A stretch of 64,000 nucleotides of DNA from contig JAUCBJ010002846.1 in NCBI GenBank assembly GCA_032718475.1, positions 17,415 through 81,414 of the forward strand, in the 5' to 3' direction. Under the pieces are notes generated by a model. The model saw nothing but the letters and a program-made list of their open reading frames with translations. It was not told the origin of the DNA and searched no databases. Positions 11,593 through 23,214 of the stretch are shown piece by piece. The position numbers were made by a program, and so were the translations under genes. Source of the stretch: Nemertoderma westbladi. Its lineage: Eukaryota > Xenacoelomorpha > Nemertodermatida > Nemertodermatidae. Numbering within the stretch: the first letter of the stretch is position 1; the number at the start of each line of letters is the position of its first letter.

Positions 11593-13698
11593 CTAATGGC
11601 TGTCCAAGGAACACCGACCAATCAGACGGCTTGTCTGGAACGTCACCATGGCCACACTCTGCACAATACTATTCTGAGACGAGTTCACGCGATGCAACAG
11701 TGATACCCGCGCATTGTGAAGGACATGAATGAGTTTCGGCAGATTTAATGCACCACACATGTATGATACACTAGAGTCATACCGAAATCCAAACAATTTT
11801 CTAATTATATTGTTGTAGGCCACCCTAAACTTGTTGTACGTTGCAATGGAGTAATTACTTCGAGCCCACAACGAGCTGCAATAAACTTGCGTACAAAATG
11901 AGCGAAAAAGTTTCACTTTAACGTCCCGAGAACTGTAGCTGAATTTACGAATGAGGAAATTACCCCTACGATATAAACTCGATAGCTGATTTAGAATGTC
12001 ATAATTGTCATCGGTGGTAGAGTGAAATATATGACCTAAGTACTTAAATTTTGTAACTGTCTCAATAGCCTTACCATTTATCGATATATATTTAACTAAA
12101 TCGTTGTTACTAGATTTCGGTATGTATCGCATAAACTTAGATTTCTTCATATTAATCACAATAGAGTGCCTGTCGGCATAACTCGTGAAAGTGTCAATCA
12201 ACTTATTTAAACCAGCTATCGAGTTTGATGCTAAAGATAAGTCATCAGCATACAAAAGATGATTTGATCTCTTATTATTTAATTTACAACCTACGTTTGT
12301 ATTAGTTAACTCTACACTTAAGTCGTCCATATATATAGCATAGAAGTAGGCCGATAAAATACCCCCTTGTTTCGTGCCGTTAGTGACTGCAAACGAGTTA
12401 GATATACAACCCCCCCATCGTATACTAAGAACTTGAAACCGGTACCAATATCGAACTATCCTAATGTAAAACAGAGGAATGTTACGTTTAATTAATTTAT
12501 CAAATAACTTGTAATGGTTAACCAGATCGAAAGCCTTTGAGGAATCTATGAAACATATGTACACCGCACTGTCATTTTCTAAATAGTATTGTATGGTTTC
12601 TTTTAAAGCGAAAACGCATAATTCAGTACCTAAATTACTTTTAAATCCAAACTGAGAGTCTGTAGTATTCAGTTTAGAACTGAAACGTTCAAGCATAACT
12701 AGCTCCAAAACTTTGCTACTTATAGTTGCAAGGGCTATGCCTCTATAATTATCAAAATGTGTGATATCATCATTTTTGTCCTTCACGATGGGCAAAATAT
12801 TGCATAGCATGAACTCGTCATTCATATGACCATGAACATTGAAAGTACTGTACAGAGCCGCCAGGCGGCGGAACAGACGCGCGGTGCCATGGATATAGTG
12901 TTCGCTGGACAGACCATCAGGTCCAATTTTTCCGGGAGACAACCTACCTACAGCAACAGCTACCTCTACATCAGAAACCAACATATCATTGCTAAATTCA
13001 ATATTACTGAAAATAGATTCAATGTCGTGCTTGCCGGAGTCATCATTTACTTTATTGTATAAGTTTTTTAATCTTTCCTTAAAGGCGTCACATATATATT
13101 TTTCGCCCACAGCATCGCCAACTTTACTGGACAGCGGTACGTGTGCACTGCAGTGCTTTTTAACATTAGCCCAAAAGTCATTTTGATTACTCGAATATAA
13201 TGACTCCGCAAGTTTATCAGCGCGTATACCATTAGCATTGCGCTTACACTGTTTAAGTGCGCGTTTAAATTCTAACTTGGACTGATAATAATCAAAAAGA
13301 ATAGGACCTGCTCGGGGACACCCGTTAGTACGCCAAATTCTAAAAAATAATCTTGACCTATCATACAATGATTTAACATAATCATTCCATCCCGGGACAG
13401 CATTAAACTTTGAGTTCACTGAACCTTTCTTTTTCGGAATAGTGCGCTCAGAGGCTAGATGCAATGCACCAACAATATCACAGTATAAATTGTTTATTGC
13501 ACTTAAGTGATCAGGATTAGTACATTGAGCATCTGCACAGTTAGATACAGTATCAGGGACTACAATTGTATTTAAGAGACTGTTCAAGACTGATTGATAT
13601 TCATTGATATTAGTTGCATTGGCATTATTCCAATCGCATTTGTTACCTGCACACGTTCTATTACTAGTATTACTATGAATATTAGGTTCAGGGGCCAC
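11593..13698 (-). CDS. LINE reverse transcriptase ORF, partial (copy 1)
   Basis: A 701-codon open frame encoding a retrotransposon reverse transcriptase that would copy its RNA at a nicked target. RT motifs are intact and in order: FDNYRGIAL (motif 1 region), CFIDSSKAFDLVNH (motif A), GTKQGGILSAYFYAIYMDDL (motif B), LLYADD (catalytic motif C) and KFKYLGHIF (thumb region). The conserved C-terminal tail follows. The frame is cut at its 5' side by the 3-kb insertion, which separates it from the last piece of the endonuclease domain at 16701-16859. It matches copy 2 (20946-23213) except for a handful of substitutions and one codon near VNSK/VNSRR. It lacks most of the endonuclease, so it is not autonomous, although the RT frame is undamaged. 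Confidence 0.85.
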   Translation of the reverse strand: MAPEPNIHSNTSNRTCAGNKCDWNNANATNINEYQSVLNSLLNTIVVPDTVSNCADAQCTNPDHLSAINNLYCDIVGALHLASERTIPKKKGSVNSKFNAVPGWNDYVKSLYDRSRLFFRIWRTNGCPRAGPILFDYYQSKLEFKRALKQCKRNANGIRADKLAESLYSSNQNDFWANVKKHCSAHVPLSSKVGDAVGEKYICDAFKERLKNLYNKVNDDSGKHDIESIFSNIEFSNDMLVSDVEVAVAVGRLSPGKIGPDGLSSEHYIHGTARLFRRLAALYSTFNVHGHMNDEFMLCNILPIVKDKNDDITHFDNYRGIALATISSKVLELVMLERFSSKLNTTDSQFGFKSNLGTELCVFALKETIQYYLENDSAVYICFIDSSKAFDLVNHYKLFDKLIKRNIPLFYIRIVRYWYRFQVLSIRWGGCISNSFAVTNGTKQGGILSAYFYAIYMDDLSVELTNTNVGCKLNNKRSNHLLYADDLSLASNSIAGLNKLIDTFTSYADRHSIVINMKKSKFMRYIPKSSNNDLVKYISINGKAIETVTKFKYLGHIFHSTTDDNYDILNQLSSLYRRGNFLIRKFSYSSRDVKVKLFRSFCTQVYCSSLWARSNYSIATYNKFRVAYNNIIRKLFGFRYDSSVSYMCGALNLPKLIHVLHNARVSLLHRVNSSQNSIVQSVAMVTFQTSRLIGRCSLDSH

Positions 13699-14285
13699 CG
13701 AGAGAAAGCCGCCCCAATATTAGATTATAACAACAACATTTCCATTGGGTAAGAAAGTGGAGAAGAGCCAGGCCCGACTCTCAATTTTTTAGTTTATATT
13801 ACGCGATCAATTTTCACTCATCTCGTCATGAACACAACATGTATGTAAACTTTTGATAAATTTGTTGGCTATGCGTTTGCGGCTGTTTGGGCGGGGTGTG
13901 GTAGGCCTACACTTTTCACACTGAAACATTTTGGTTGTGAAATGTTCAGGGCACAGCGATCAGAGATATTTCATATATATTTTATTATGAGAGGAAGAAG
14001 AACATACAACGTTATTTACTATATTATATGTAACGAAATAATTGTTTTTGGGTTTGGAAGCCTCCCCAAAGAGTTGATATACGATTATATTTAAAATTAT
14101 GGTCATTCACCCGTCTTTAATTAGAAATTTGTTTGCATGAAAGACAGTTTAGTTTGGTTTTTACTGATTATTATCTCTTATCTGACTGGGGTAATAATAA
14201 AGGATAGGATAAATGGAAGCAAAGTGTGACAGTAACAATTATTTCCCTGACAACCGAGCATGTCTTAAGTATACGATATCTAAAA

Positions 14286-14334
14286 GGGGGAAGTTTGGAT
14301 TCACTGCATAAATGCAGTTCACCAAACTTCCCCC
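14286..14334. repeat. near-perfect 49-nt hairpin
   Basis: Outer arms GGGGGAAGTTTGG and CCAAACTTCCCCC are perfect 13-bp complements. An inner stem ACTGCA-TAAA-TGCAGT is separated from them by small asymmetric bulges. A further AACTTCCCCCTTCCCCC follows at 14350-14366. It lies inside the 3-kb insertion. Confidence 0.9.
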
Positions 14335-15185
14335 GAATGCGCACTGTAACTTCCCCCTTCCCCCAAATATCCACTGTTGAATTAATTTGAAGCGATATAA
14401 TAAGTACAAAATTGTGCGAGTTTTTAATTGTGTGGTCCATTTGTTATTTGATCTCTATTTATTGTTTAAAGTGCATTTAATATCACACTGGTTTTTTAGA
14501 ATATTACAACCTTATGTTTTATTTATTAACCCAATCGAAGCCTTAATAAGGGCCGCTTATTTGTACGCATATCCCTAATGCGCTCAGTATGAGCCAAACA
14601 ACAAATTAATATGAAAATAAAGTATCTGCAAAGAAAAGAACCCAATGCTATATAATTTGACCTTATTAAAAAATTTGCACTTTTGCACACTTATTTGTAC
14701 AAGTGCACTTCAGCAGATCGTAATGGTGGTTCTTATTTAACAAACTTATGTTTATCCTCTACCGATCTACGATGGTGTATGATCAAGTGTCAGTCACTAA
14801 AAGGGTAAAAAATCTAATTTAATAAATCGCGACATTTGCGATTTTGGACCATATTCATGGGCATTTTAAGTCACTTTATATACATAAAAAGTTAAACAAA
14901 TGTTACGATTATAGTTAGAAATCACTCCAAACTACATTTTAATCCAAAAAATAACATTCTACGATGAATGGAACTGGAAATAATAGTGTTTGAAATATCG
15001 AAAAAATGTGTACTTTTTAAGTGCATTATGCACTAAGTGCACATGCGTCTTTTCCCAAGTTGTATCCTATTTCACACACTACAATCTATCCTCTATCCAA
15101 TGAAAAAAGTTTCAGATCAAACGGCCTAGTAGAACAGAAGTTATTGATGTTTAAAAATAATCACTCGAAAATTTCAAATTCTCTT

Positions 15186-15257
15186 GGTCACGTAGTCTAG
15201 TGGTAATCAATCACGTTAACGATACTTAAGTTCGTGGGTTCGAAACCTAATATGACC
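15186..15257 (+). pseudogene. tRNA-like sequence (tRNA pseudogene or SINE head)
   Basis: A 72-nt stretch has an A box TAGTCTAGTGG and a B box GGTTCGAAACC at tRNA-like spacing. The ends GGTCACG and TATGACC pair at five of seven positions plus one wobble, and the T stem pairs at four of five. The anticodon stem is poorly paired, so a functional tRNA is unlikely. It lies within the 3-kb insertion and may provide that element with an internal RNA polymerase III promoter. Confidence 0.5.
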
Positions 15258-16627
15258 ATTCTTAATTTTTTGCAAAAAAAAATATTTTTAATTTTTGACT
15301 AAATTTCGGTTCTGGTGCTCCAAATTCAATAAAATTGGTATATTCTTTGCCGTAATTTTTTTTCTATCTTTTGAGAGGGGGTATTTTTGGCCCCAAAAAA
15401 AATTAAAAAAAAGGGCCAAAATTACGCGATATTTTTCGACCCTTAAAACTCGTTATTTTAATTATAAATGTTAAGAAAAAAGATAGTGGAGTTAATTTGC
15501 TACATTTTACAGGAACTTTTGGCGCAAAAAGTTAAATTATAATGTAATGGCGATTTATTAAAAAAAAATTTTTAAATTTTTTCGTCCCTTTTTTATAAGT
15601 AGTATATTTCTACGATCGTCTGCCGCTTCAGTTATATAATAGCTATGGCGCTGTAACTACCGTTGAAAGATAGATAATTTGACGCTCTATAAGACTGTTT
15701 AAATAAGTCTCCCAGACCTTATGTATTTTTCGAGCTAGACGAGTTCCCGCGAAGCGAGTTTGAAGCGTGAAATTATAATTTGAGCCCTAATTTTTTTAAT
15801 ATCGTTTGCGCGGCAAAACCAATCGAATATTTGGATTCCCCGTATCGATATTAACCGTATAAAATGTACTTTAACCTTCAAGAGTCAAAAATAAAAAAGT
15901 TGTTAGTTATAAACTTTTTATTATTTTCTGGCCCTTTTTGGACCCCTTTGCCTACATATTTTTTGTACCCCCATTCGATAGGAATGTAGCCCCTGTGGTC
16001 TTCTACGCTTTCCGAAAAAGAATTGGCAGATTCCTACTAGCGTTGTCAAATTAAAAATTTTGGAAATAATAATTATGTAAAAAAGATGGAAAAAACGGAC
16101 AAAGTTACGGCCCCTTTTTCCACACGAAATATTAATAAATATCTTACCCCCATTCGATACGAAGGTAGTACCACTCTTCCCCTTTCCAACCGCGTTAATT
16201 TCGTCCCCGTACGATTAATATTAGCCGAGTCAGAGCGGATCCCGCAAAGCCATTTTGTCCGTTTTTTCAACTTTGACGGACAATTTCGGGAAAAAGGCGT
16301 GGTAATCTTTTTTGAAAATAAAAACGAATTCACTAATTAATCCCTTCTATCGTATCCCGGCGTCGGTTAAGCAATAACCTAGGGTTTTTTCGAGCCACTG
16401 TAGAGCGCCTTTCAAAAAATTTTTAAGATTGTCAAAAAAATGACGGTTTTTTGTCCGCCGTGTCCGTCGAAGGGTTATATTTAATAATGTTAGAGTTGCT
16501 AATATCTTAGAATTCCGAGTCGCTCCCCTGGTGCGAAAATAAAAAAAATTGGTCTGTTCCTTCATCGAAAAGTCCCCCAGAATCCCAAGTTAACCTATAT
16601 AGTTAGCGATGGCCTGCGGCTTTAGGA

Positions 16628-16664
16628 GCGGCCGCGGTATTCACCTCCCTCATAGCGGCCGCGG
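16628..16664. repeat. paired GCGGCCGCGG words
   Basis: Two identical 10-bp words containing the self-complementary GCGGCCGC lie 27 bp apart start to start in otherwise AT-rich DNA, about 30 bp from the right end of the 3-kb insertion. They can act as direct or inverted repeats and might be a subterminal signal of that element. Confidence 0.7.
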
Positions 16665-16859
16665 CGGTGTTGCGTCAAATGGAGAAATATTTATCCCACC
16701 AAGAAATCAAAGTAACAGGTAAAGGGCATGTGGTCAGTAATGCTTAAATCGTAATTAATTGTAACATTACTTAGCAATGGAGAGACACTGCCAGAGCATA
16801 CAATGTGGTCTAACCACGAACACGAATTGTGAGCAGCGCTATTGACCTCCTCTATTGAG

Positions 16860-19800
16860 TGTCAGACACTATTAACCAACCAGACCCCATCGGTGGTGTG
16901 TTTCCTTCCTGTCAGACACTATTAACCAACCAGACCCCATCGGTGGTGTGTTTCCTTCCTGTCAGACACTATTAACCAACCAGACCCCATCGGTGGTGTG
17001 TTTCCTTCCTGTCAGACACTATTAACCAACCAGACCCCATCGGTGCTGTGTTTCCTTCCTGTCAGACACTATTAACCAACCAGACCCCATCGGTGCTGTG
17101 TTTCCTTCCTGTCAGACACTATTAACCAACCAGACCCCATCGGTGGTGTGTTTCCTTCCTGTCAGACACTATTAACCAACTAGACACTATTAACCAACCA
17201 GACCCCATCGGTGGTGTGTTTCCTTCCCCTGTCAGACACTATTAACCAACTAGACACTATTAACCAACCAGACCCCATCGGTGGTGTGTTTCCTTCCTGT
17301 CAGACACTATTAACCAACCAGACCCCATCGGTGGTGTGTTTCCTTCCTGTCAGACACTATTAACCAACCAGACCCCATCGGTGCTGTGTTTCCTTCCTGT
17401 CAGACACTATTAACCAACCAGACCCCATCGGTGCTGTGTTTCCTTCCTGTCAGACACTATTAACCAACCAGACCCCATCGGTGCTGTGTTTCCTTCCTGT
17501 CAGACACTATTAACCAACCAGACCCCATCGGTGCTGTGTTTCCTTCCTGTCAGACACTATTAACCAACCAGACCCCATCGGTGCTGTGTTTCCTTCCTGT
17601 CAGACACTATTAACCAACCAGACCCCATCGGTGGTGTGTTTCCTTCCTGTCAGACACTATTAACCAACCAGACCCCATCGGTGGTGTGTTTCCTTCCTGT
17701 CAGACACTATTAACCAACCAGACCCCATCGGTGATGTGTTTCCTACCTGTCAGACACTATTAACCAACCAGACCCCATCGGTGCTGTCAGACACTATTAA
17801 CCAACCAGACCCCATCGGTGGTGTGTTTCCTTCCTGTCAGACACTATTAACCAACCAGACCCCATCGGTGGTGTGTTTCCTTCCTGTCAGACACTATTAA
17901 CCAACCAGACCCCATCGGTGGTGTGTTTCCTTCCTGTCAGACACTATTAACCAACCAGACACTATTAACCAACCAGACCCCATCGGTGGTGTGTTTTCTT
18001 CCTGTCAGACACTATTAACCAACCAGACCCCATCGGTGGTGTGTTTCCTTCCTGTCAGACACTATTAACCAACGAGACCCCATCGGTGGTGTGTTTCCTT
18101 CCTGTCAGACACTATTAACCAACTAGACCCCATTGGTGGTGTGTTTCCTTCCTGTCAGACACTATTAACCAACTAGACCCCATCGGTGGTGTGTTTCCTT
18201 CCTGTCATACACTATTAACCAACCAGACACTATTAACCAACCAGACCCCATCGGTGGTGTGTTTCCTTCCTGTCAGACACTATTAACCAACTAGACCCCA
18301 TCGGTGGTGTGTTTCCTTCCTGTCAGACACTATTAACCAACCAGACCCCATCGGTGGTGTGTTTCCTTCCTGTCAGACACTATTAACCAACCAGACCCCA
18401 TCGGTGGTGTGTTTCCTTCCTGTCAGACACTATTAACCAACCAGACCCCATCGGTGGTGTGTTTCCTTCCTGTCAGACACTATTAACCAACCAGACCCCA
18501 TCGGTGCTGTGTTTCCTTCCTGTCAGACACTATTAACCAACCAGACCCCATCGGTGGTGTGTTTCCTTCCTGTCAGACACTATTAACCAACCAGACCCCA
18601 TCGGTGGTGTGTTTCCTTCCTGTCAGACACTATTAACTAACCAGACCCCATCGGTGGTGTGTTTCCTTCCTGTCAGACACTATTAACCAACCAGACCCCA
18701 TCGGTGCTGTGTTTCCTTCCTGTCAGACACTATTAACCAACCAGACCCCATCGGTGCTGTGTTTCCTTCCTGTCAGACACTATTAACCAACCAGACCCCA
18801 TCGGTGGTGTGTTTCCTTCCTGTCAGACACTATTAACTAACCAGACCCCATCGGTGGTGTGTTTCCTTCCTGTCAGACACTATTAACCAACCAGACCCCA
18901 TCGGTGGTGTGTTTCCTTCCTGTCAGACACTATTAACCAACCAGACCCCATCGGTGGTGTGTTTCCTTCCTGTCAGACACTATTAACTAACCAGACCCCA
19001 TCGGTGGTGTGTTTCCTTCCTGTCAGACACTATTAACCAACCAGACCCCATCGGTGGTGTGTTTCCTTCCTGTCAGACACTATTAACCAACCAGACCCCA
19101 TCGGTGCTGTGTTTCCTTCCTGTCAGACACTATTAACCAACCAGACCCCATCGGTGCTGTGTTTCCTTCCTGTCAGACACTATTAACCAACCAGACCCCA
19201 TCGGTGGTGTGTTTCCTTCCTGTCAGACACTATTAACCAACCAGACCCCATTGGTGGTGTGTTTCCTTCCTGTCAGACACTATTAACCAACCAGACCCCA
19301 TCGGTGGTGTGTTTCCTTCATGTCAGACACTATTAACCAACCAGACACTATTAACCAACCAGACCCCATCGGTGGTGTGTTTCCTTCATGTCAGACACTA
19401 TTAACCAACCAGACACTATTAACCAACCAGACCCCATCGGTGGTGTGTTTCCTTCATGTCAGACACTATTAACCAACCAGACACTATTAACCAACCAGAC
19501 CCCATCGGTGGTGTGTTTCCTTCATGTCAGACACTATTAACCAACCAGACACTATTAACCAACCAGACCCCATCGGTGGTGTGTTTCCTTCCTGTCAGAC
19601 ACTATTAACCAACCAGACCCCATCAGTGGTGTGTTTCCTTCCTGTCAGACACTATTAACCAACCAGACATTATTAACCAACCAGACCCCATCGGTGCTGT
19701 GTTTCCTTCCTGTCAGACACTATTAACCAACCAGACCCCATCGGTGCTGTGTTTCCTTCCTGTCAGACACTATTAACCAACCAGACCCCATCGGTGGTGT

Positions 19801-20732
19801 GTTTCCTTCCTGTCAGACACTATTAACTAACCAGACCCCATCGGTGGTGTGTTTCCTTCCTGTCAGACACTATTAACCAACCAGACCCCATCGGTGGTGT
19901 GTTTCCTTCCTGTCAGACACTATTAACCAACCAGACCCCATCGGTGCTGTGTTTCCTTCCTGTCAGACACTATTAACCAACCAGACCCCATCGGTGCTGT
20001 GTTTCCTTCCTGTCAGACACTATTAACCAACCAGACCCCATCGGTGGTGTGTTTCCTTCCTGTCAGACACTATTAACCAACCAGACCCCATTGGTGGTGT
20101 GTTTCCTTCCTGTCAGACACTATTAACCAACCAGACCCCATCGGTGGTGTGTTTCCTTCATGTCAGACACTATTAACCAACCAGACACTATTAACCAACC
20201 AGACCCCATCGGTGGTGTGTTTCCTTCATGTCAGACACTATTAACCAACCAGACACTATTAACCAACCAGACCCCATCGGTGGTGTGTTTCCTTCATGTC
20301 AGACACTATTAACCAACCAGACACTATTAACCAACCAGACCCCATCGGTGGTGTGTTTCCTTCATGTCAGACACTATTAACCAACCAGACACTATTAACC
20401 AACCAGACCCCATCGGTGGTGTGTTTCCTTCCTGTCAGACACTATTAACCAACCAGACCCCATCAGTGGTGTGTTTCCTTCCTGTCAGACACTATTAACC
20501 AACCAGACATTATTAACCAACCAGACCCCATCGGTGCTGTGTTTCCTTCCTGTCAGACACTATTAACCAACCAGACCCCATCGGTGCTGTGTTTCCTTCC
20601 TGTCAGACACTATTAACCAACTAGACCCCATTGGTGGTGTGTTTCCTTCCTGTCAGACACTATTAACTAACCAGACACTATTAACCAACCAGACCCCATC
20701 GGTGGTGTGTTTCCTTCCTGTCAGACACTATT
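16860..20732. repeat. 50-bp satellite array, block 2
   Basis: Same monomer as 3501-11379. It starts at the truncated 5' end of LINE copy 1 and ends at the tail of LINE copy 2. A cluster of four monomers with TTCATGTC instead of TTCCTGTC (19316-19535) is repeated 840 bp later (20156-20375), so this block has higher-order duplication. An insertion variant TTCCCCTGTC near 17224 recurs at the matching place in block 3, near 23579. Confidence 0.97.
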
Positions 20733-23214
20733 TATTTATTTATTTATGCCAGGCAAAGAACACCCATATCACATTGATTTAAACAACAGACATAATGATT
20801 AACAAATTATAATAATATAGCTAGGTATGGTGGGGTGGGGCCCCGAGCAGGGAAGCACAAACTGCAATGAATAAAGAAAATCAATACAAAACAAAACAAA
20901 ATAAACAAAATAACAAAACAAAACAAAATAAACGATTTGGACCTCCTAATGGCTGTCCAAGGAACACCGACCAATCAGACGGCTTGTCTGGAACGTCACC
21001 ATGGCCACACTCTGCACAATACTATTCTGAGACGAGTTCACGCGATGCAACAGTGATACCCGCGCATTGTGAAGGACATGAATGAGTTTCGGCAGATTTA
21101 ATGCACCACACATGTATGATACACTAGAGTCATACCGAAATCCAAACAATTTTCTAATTATATTGTTGTAGGCCACCCTAAACTTGTTGTACGTTGCAAT
21201 GGAGTAATTACTTCGAGCCCACAACGAGCTGCAATAAACTTGCGTACAAAATGAGCGAAAAAGTTTCACTTTAACGTCCCGAGAACTGTAGCTGAATTTA
21301 CGAATGAGGAAATTACCCCTACGATATAAACTCGATAGCTGATTTAGAATGTCATAATTGTCATCGGTGGTAGAGTGAAATATATGACCTAAGTACTTAA
21401 ATTTTGTAACTGTCTCAATAGCCTTACCATTTATCGATATATATTTAACTAAATCGTTGTTACTAGATTTCGGTATGTATCGCATAAACTTAGATTTCTT
21501 CATATTAATCACAATAGAGTGCCTGTCGGCATAACTCGTGAAAGTGTCAATCAACTTATTTAAACCAGCTATCGAGTTTGATGCTAAAGATAAGTCATCA
21601 GCATACAAAAGATGATTTGATCTCTTATTATTTAATTTACAACCTACGTTTGTATTAGTTAACTCTACACTTAAGTCGTCCATATATATAGCATAGAAGT
21701 AGGCCGATAAAATACCCCCTTGTTTCGTGCCGTTAGTGACTGCAAACGAGTTAGATATACAACCCCCCCATCGTATACTAAGAACTTGAAACCGGTACCA
21801 ATATCGAACTATCCTAATGTAAAACAGAGGAATGTTACGTTTAATTAATTTATCAAATAACTTGTAATGGTTAACCAGATCGAAAGCCTTTGAGGAATCT
21901 ATGAAACATATGTACACCGCACTGTCATTTTCTAAATAGTATTGTATGGTTTCTTTTAAAGCGAAAACGCATAATTCAGTACCTAAATTACTTTTAAATC
22001 CAAACTGAGAGTCTGTAGTATTCAGTTTAGAACTGAAACGTTCAAGCATAACTAGCTCCAAAACTTTGCTACTTATAGTTGCAAGGGCTATGCCTCTATA
22101 ATTATCAAAATGTGTGATATCATCATTTTTGTCCTTCACGATGGGCAAAATATTGCATAGCATGAACTCGTCATTCATATGACCATGAACATTGAAAGTA
22201 CTGTACAGAGCCGCCAGGCGGCGGAACAGACGCGCGGTGCCATGGATATAGTGTTCGCTGGACAGACCATCAGGTCCAATTTTTCCGGGAGACAACCTAC
22301 CTACAGCAACAGCTACCTCAACATCAGAAACCAACATATCATTGCTAAACTCAATATTACTGAAAATAGATTCAATGTCGTGCTTGCCGGAGTCATCATT
22401 TACTTTATTGTATAAGTTTTTGAATCTTTCCTTAAAGGCGTCACATATATATTTTTCGCCCACAGCATCGCCAACTTTACTGGACAGCGGTACGTGTGCA
22501 CTGCAGTGCTTTTTAACATTAGCCCAAAAGTCATTTTGATTACTCGAATATAATGACTCCGCAAGTTTATCAGCGCGTATACCATTAGCATTGCGCTTAC
22601 ACTGTTTAAGTGCGCGTTTAAATTCTAACTTGGACTGATAATAATCAAAAAGAATAGGACCTGCTCGGGGACACCCGTTAGTACGCCAAATTCTAAAAAA
22701 TAATCTTGACCTATCATACAATGATTTAACATAATCATTCCATCCCGGGACAGCATTAAACCTTCTGGAGTTCACTGAACCTTTCTTTTTCGGAATAGTG
22801 CGCTCAGAGGCTAGATGCAATGCACCAACAATATCACAGTATAAATTGTTTATTGCACTTAAGTGATCAGGATTAGTACATTGAGCATCTGCACAGTTAG
22901 ATACAGTATCAGGGACTACAATTGTATTTAAGAGACTGTTCAAGACTGATTGATATTCATTGATATTAGTTGCATTGGCTTTATTCCAATCGCATTTGTT
23001 ACCTGCACACGTTCTATTACTAGTATTACTATGAATATTAGGTTCAGGGGCCACCAAGAAATCAAAGTAACAGGTAAAGGGCATGTGGTCAGTAATGCTT
23101 AAATCGTAATTAATTGTAACATTACTTAGCAATGGAGAGACACTGCCAGAGCATACAATGTGGTCTAACCACGAACACGAATTGTGAGCAGCGCTATTGA
23201 CCTCCTCTATTGAG
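20733..23214 (-). mobile_element. 5'-truncated LINE, copy 2 (uninterrupted)
   Basis: Second copy of the LINE, on the minus strand, with the (TTTA)n tail at 20733-20748 and truncation in the endonuclease domain at 23214. It is flanked by the same tgtcagacactatt satellite word as copy 1. Because both the insertion point and the satellite variants on each side are identical to those around copy 1, the two copies arose by tandem duplication of a roughly 9.35-kb segment and not by two transpositions. Confidence 0.9.
20946..23213 (-). CDS. LINE endonuclease (C-terminal end) plus reverse transcriptase ORF
   Basis: The frame is open without interruption from the 5' truncation to the stop at 20946. 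The first visible residues include NSCSWLDHIVCSGS and then LSITDHMPF, which is the SDH-type catalytic end of the AP-like endonuclease domain. A linker rich in charged residues follows, then an RT core with SSKAFD, TKQGGILSAYF and LLYADD, and a typical LINE C-terminal end. There is no native start codon because the 5' end was lost at insertion. The ORF is intact over about 755 codons, so the duplication is young or the insertion recent. It is not expected to be autonomous because most of the endonuclease is missing. Confidence 0.88.
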   Translation of the reverse strand, partial: SIEEVNSAAHNSCSWLDHIVCSGSVSPLLSNVTINYDLSITDHMPFTCYFDFLVAPEPNIHSNTSNRTCAGNKCDWNKANATNINEYQSVLNSLLNTIVVPDTVSNCADAQCTNPDHLSAINNLYCDIVGALHLASERTIPKKKGSVNSRRFNAVPGWNDYVKSLYDRSRLFFRIWRTNGCPRAGPILFDYYQSKLEFKRALKQCKRNANGIRADKLAESLYSSNQNDFWANVKKHCSAHVPLSSKVGDAVGEKYICDAFKERFKNLYNKVNDDSGKHDIESIFSNIEFSNDMLVSDVEVAVAVGRLSPGKIGPDGLSSEHYIHGTARLFRRLAALYSTFNVHGHMNDEFMLCNILPIVKDKNDDITHFDNYRGIALATISSKVLELVMLERFSSKLNTTDSQFGFKSNLGTELCVFALKETIQYYLENDSAVYICFIDSSKAFDLVNHYKLFDKLIKRNIPLFYIRIVRYWYRFQVLSIRWGGCISNSFAVTNGTKQGGILSAYFYAIYMDDLSVELTNTNVGCKLNNKRSNHLLYADDLSLASNSIAGLNKLIDTFTSYADRHSIVINMKKSKFMRYIPKSSNNDLVKYISINGKAIETVTKFKYLGHIFHSTTDDNYDILNQLSSLYRRGNFLIRKFSYSSRDVKVKLFRSFCTQVYCSSLWARSNYSIATYNKFRVAYNNIIRKLFGFRYDSSVSYMCGALNLPKLIHVLHNARVSLLHRVNSSQNSIVQSVAMVTFQTSRLIGRCSLDSH

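Larger units (their letters stand above)
13700..16695. mobile_element. unidentified 2996-bp insertion in LINE copy 1
   Basis: The boundaries come from comparison with the uninterrupted LINE copy at 20733-23214. CCACC is present once there (23051-23055) but on both sides here (13695-13699 and 16696-16700), giving a 5-bp target duplication. The element begins GAGAGAAAGCCGCCCC and ends GGAGAAATATTTATC; I see no clear terminal inverted repeats. It has no long ORF and is AT-rich. It contains a 49-nt hairpin (14286-14334), a tRNA-like sequence (15186-15257), a diverged duplicated motif CCCCCATTCGATA (near 15968 and 16148), and two NotI-type GCGGCCGCGG words near its right end. It is therefore non-autonomous or a composite. 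An unfamiliar DNA element is my best reading. Confidence 0.6.
11380..16859 (-). mobile_element. 5'-truncated LINE, copy 1, split by an insertion
   Basis: A minus-strand LINE occupies 11380-13699 and 16701-16859. Its 3' end is a (TTTA)n tail at 11380-11395 on the plus strand. Its 5' end is a truncation inside the AP-endonuclease domain. The satellite word tgtcagacactatt occurs at both ends (left just before the tail, right from 16860), which fits a target-site duplication of about 14 bp in one satellite monomer. The same junctions occur in copy 2. A 3-kb sequence (13700-16695) interrupts only this copy. CR1/Jockey-like by motif style, clade not assigned. Confidence 0.85.

Noticed and set aside
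16073-16340. Overlapping 84- and 86-codon ORFs on opposite strands
   Set aside because: Both lie in the non-coding 3-kb insertion and neither shows domain-like features or a conserved start.
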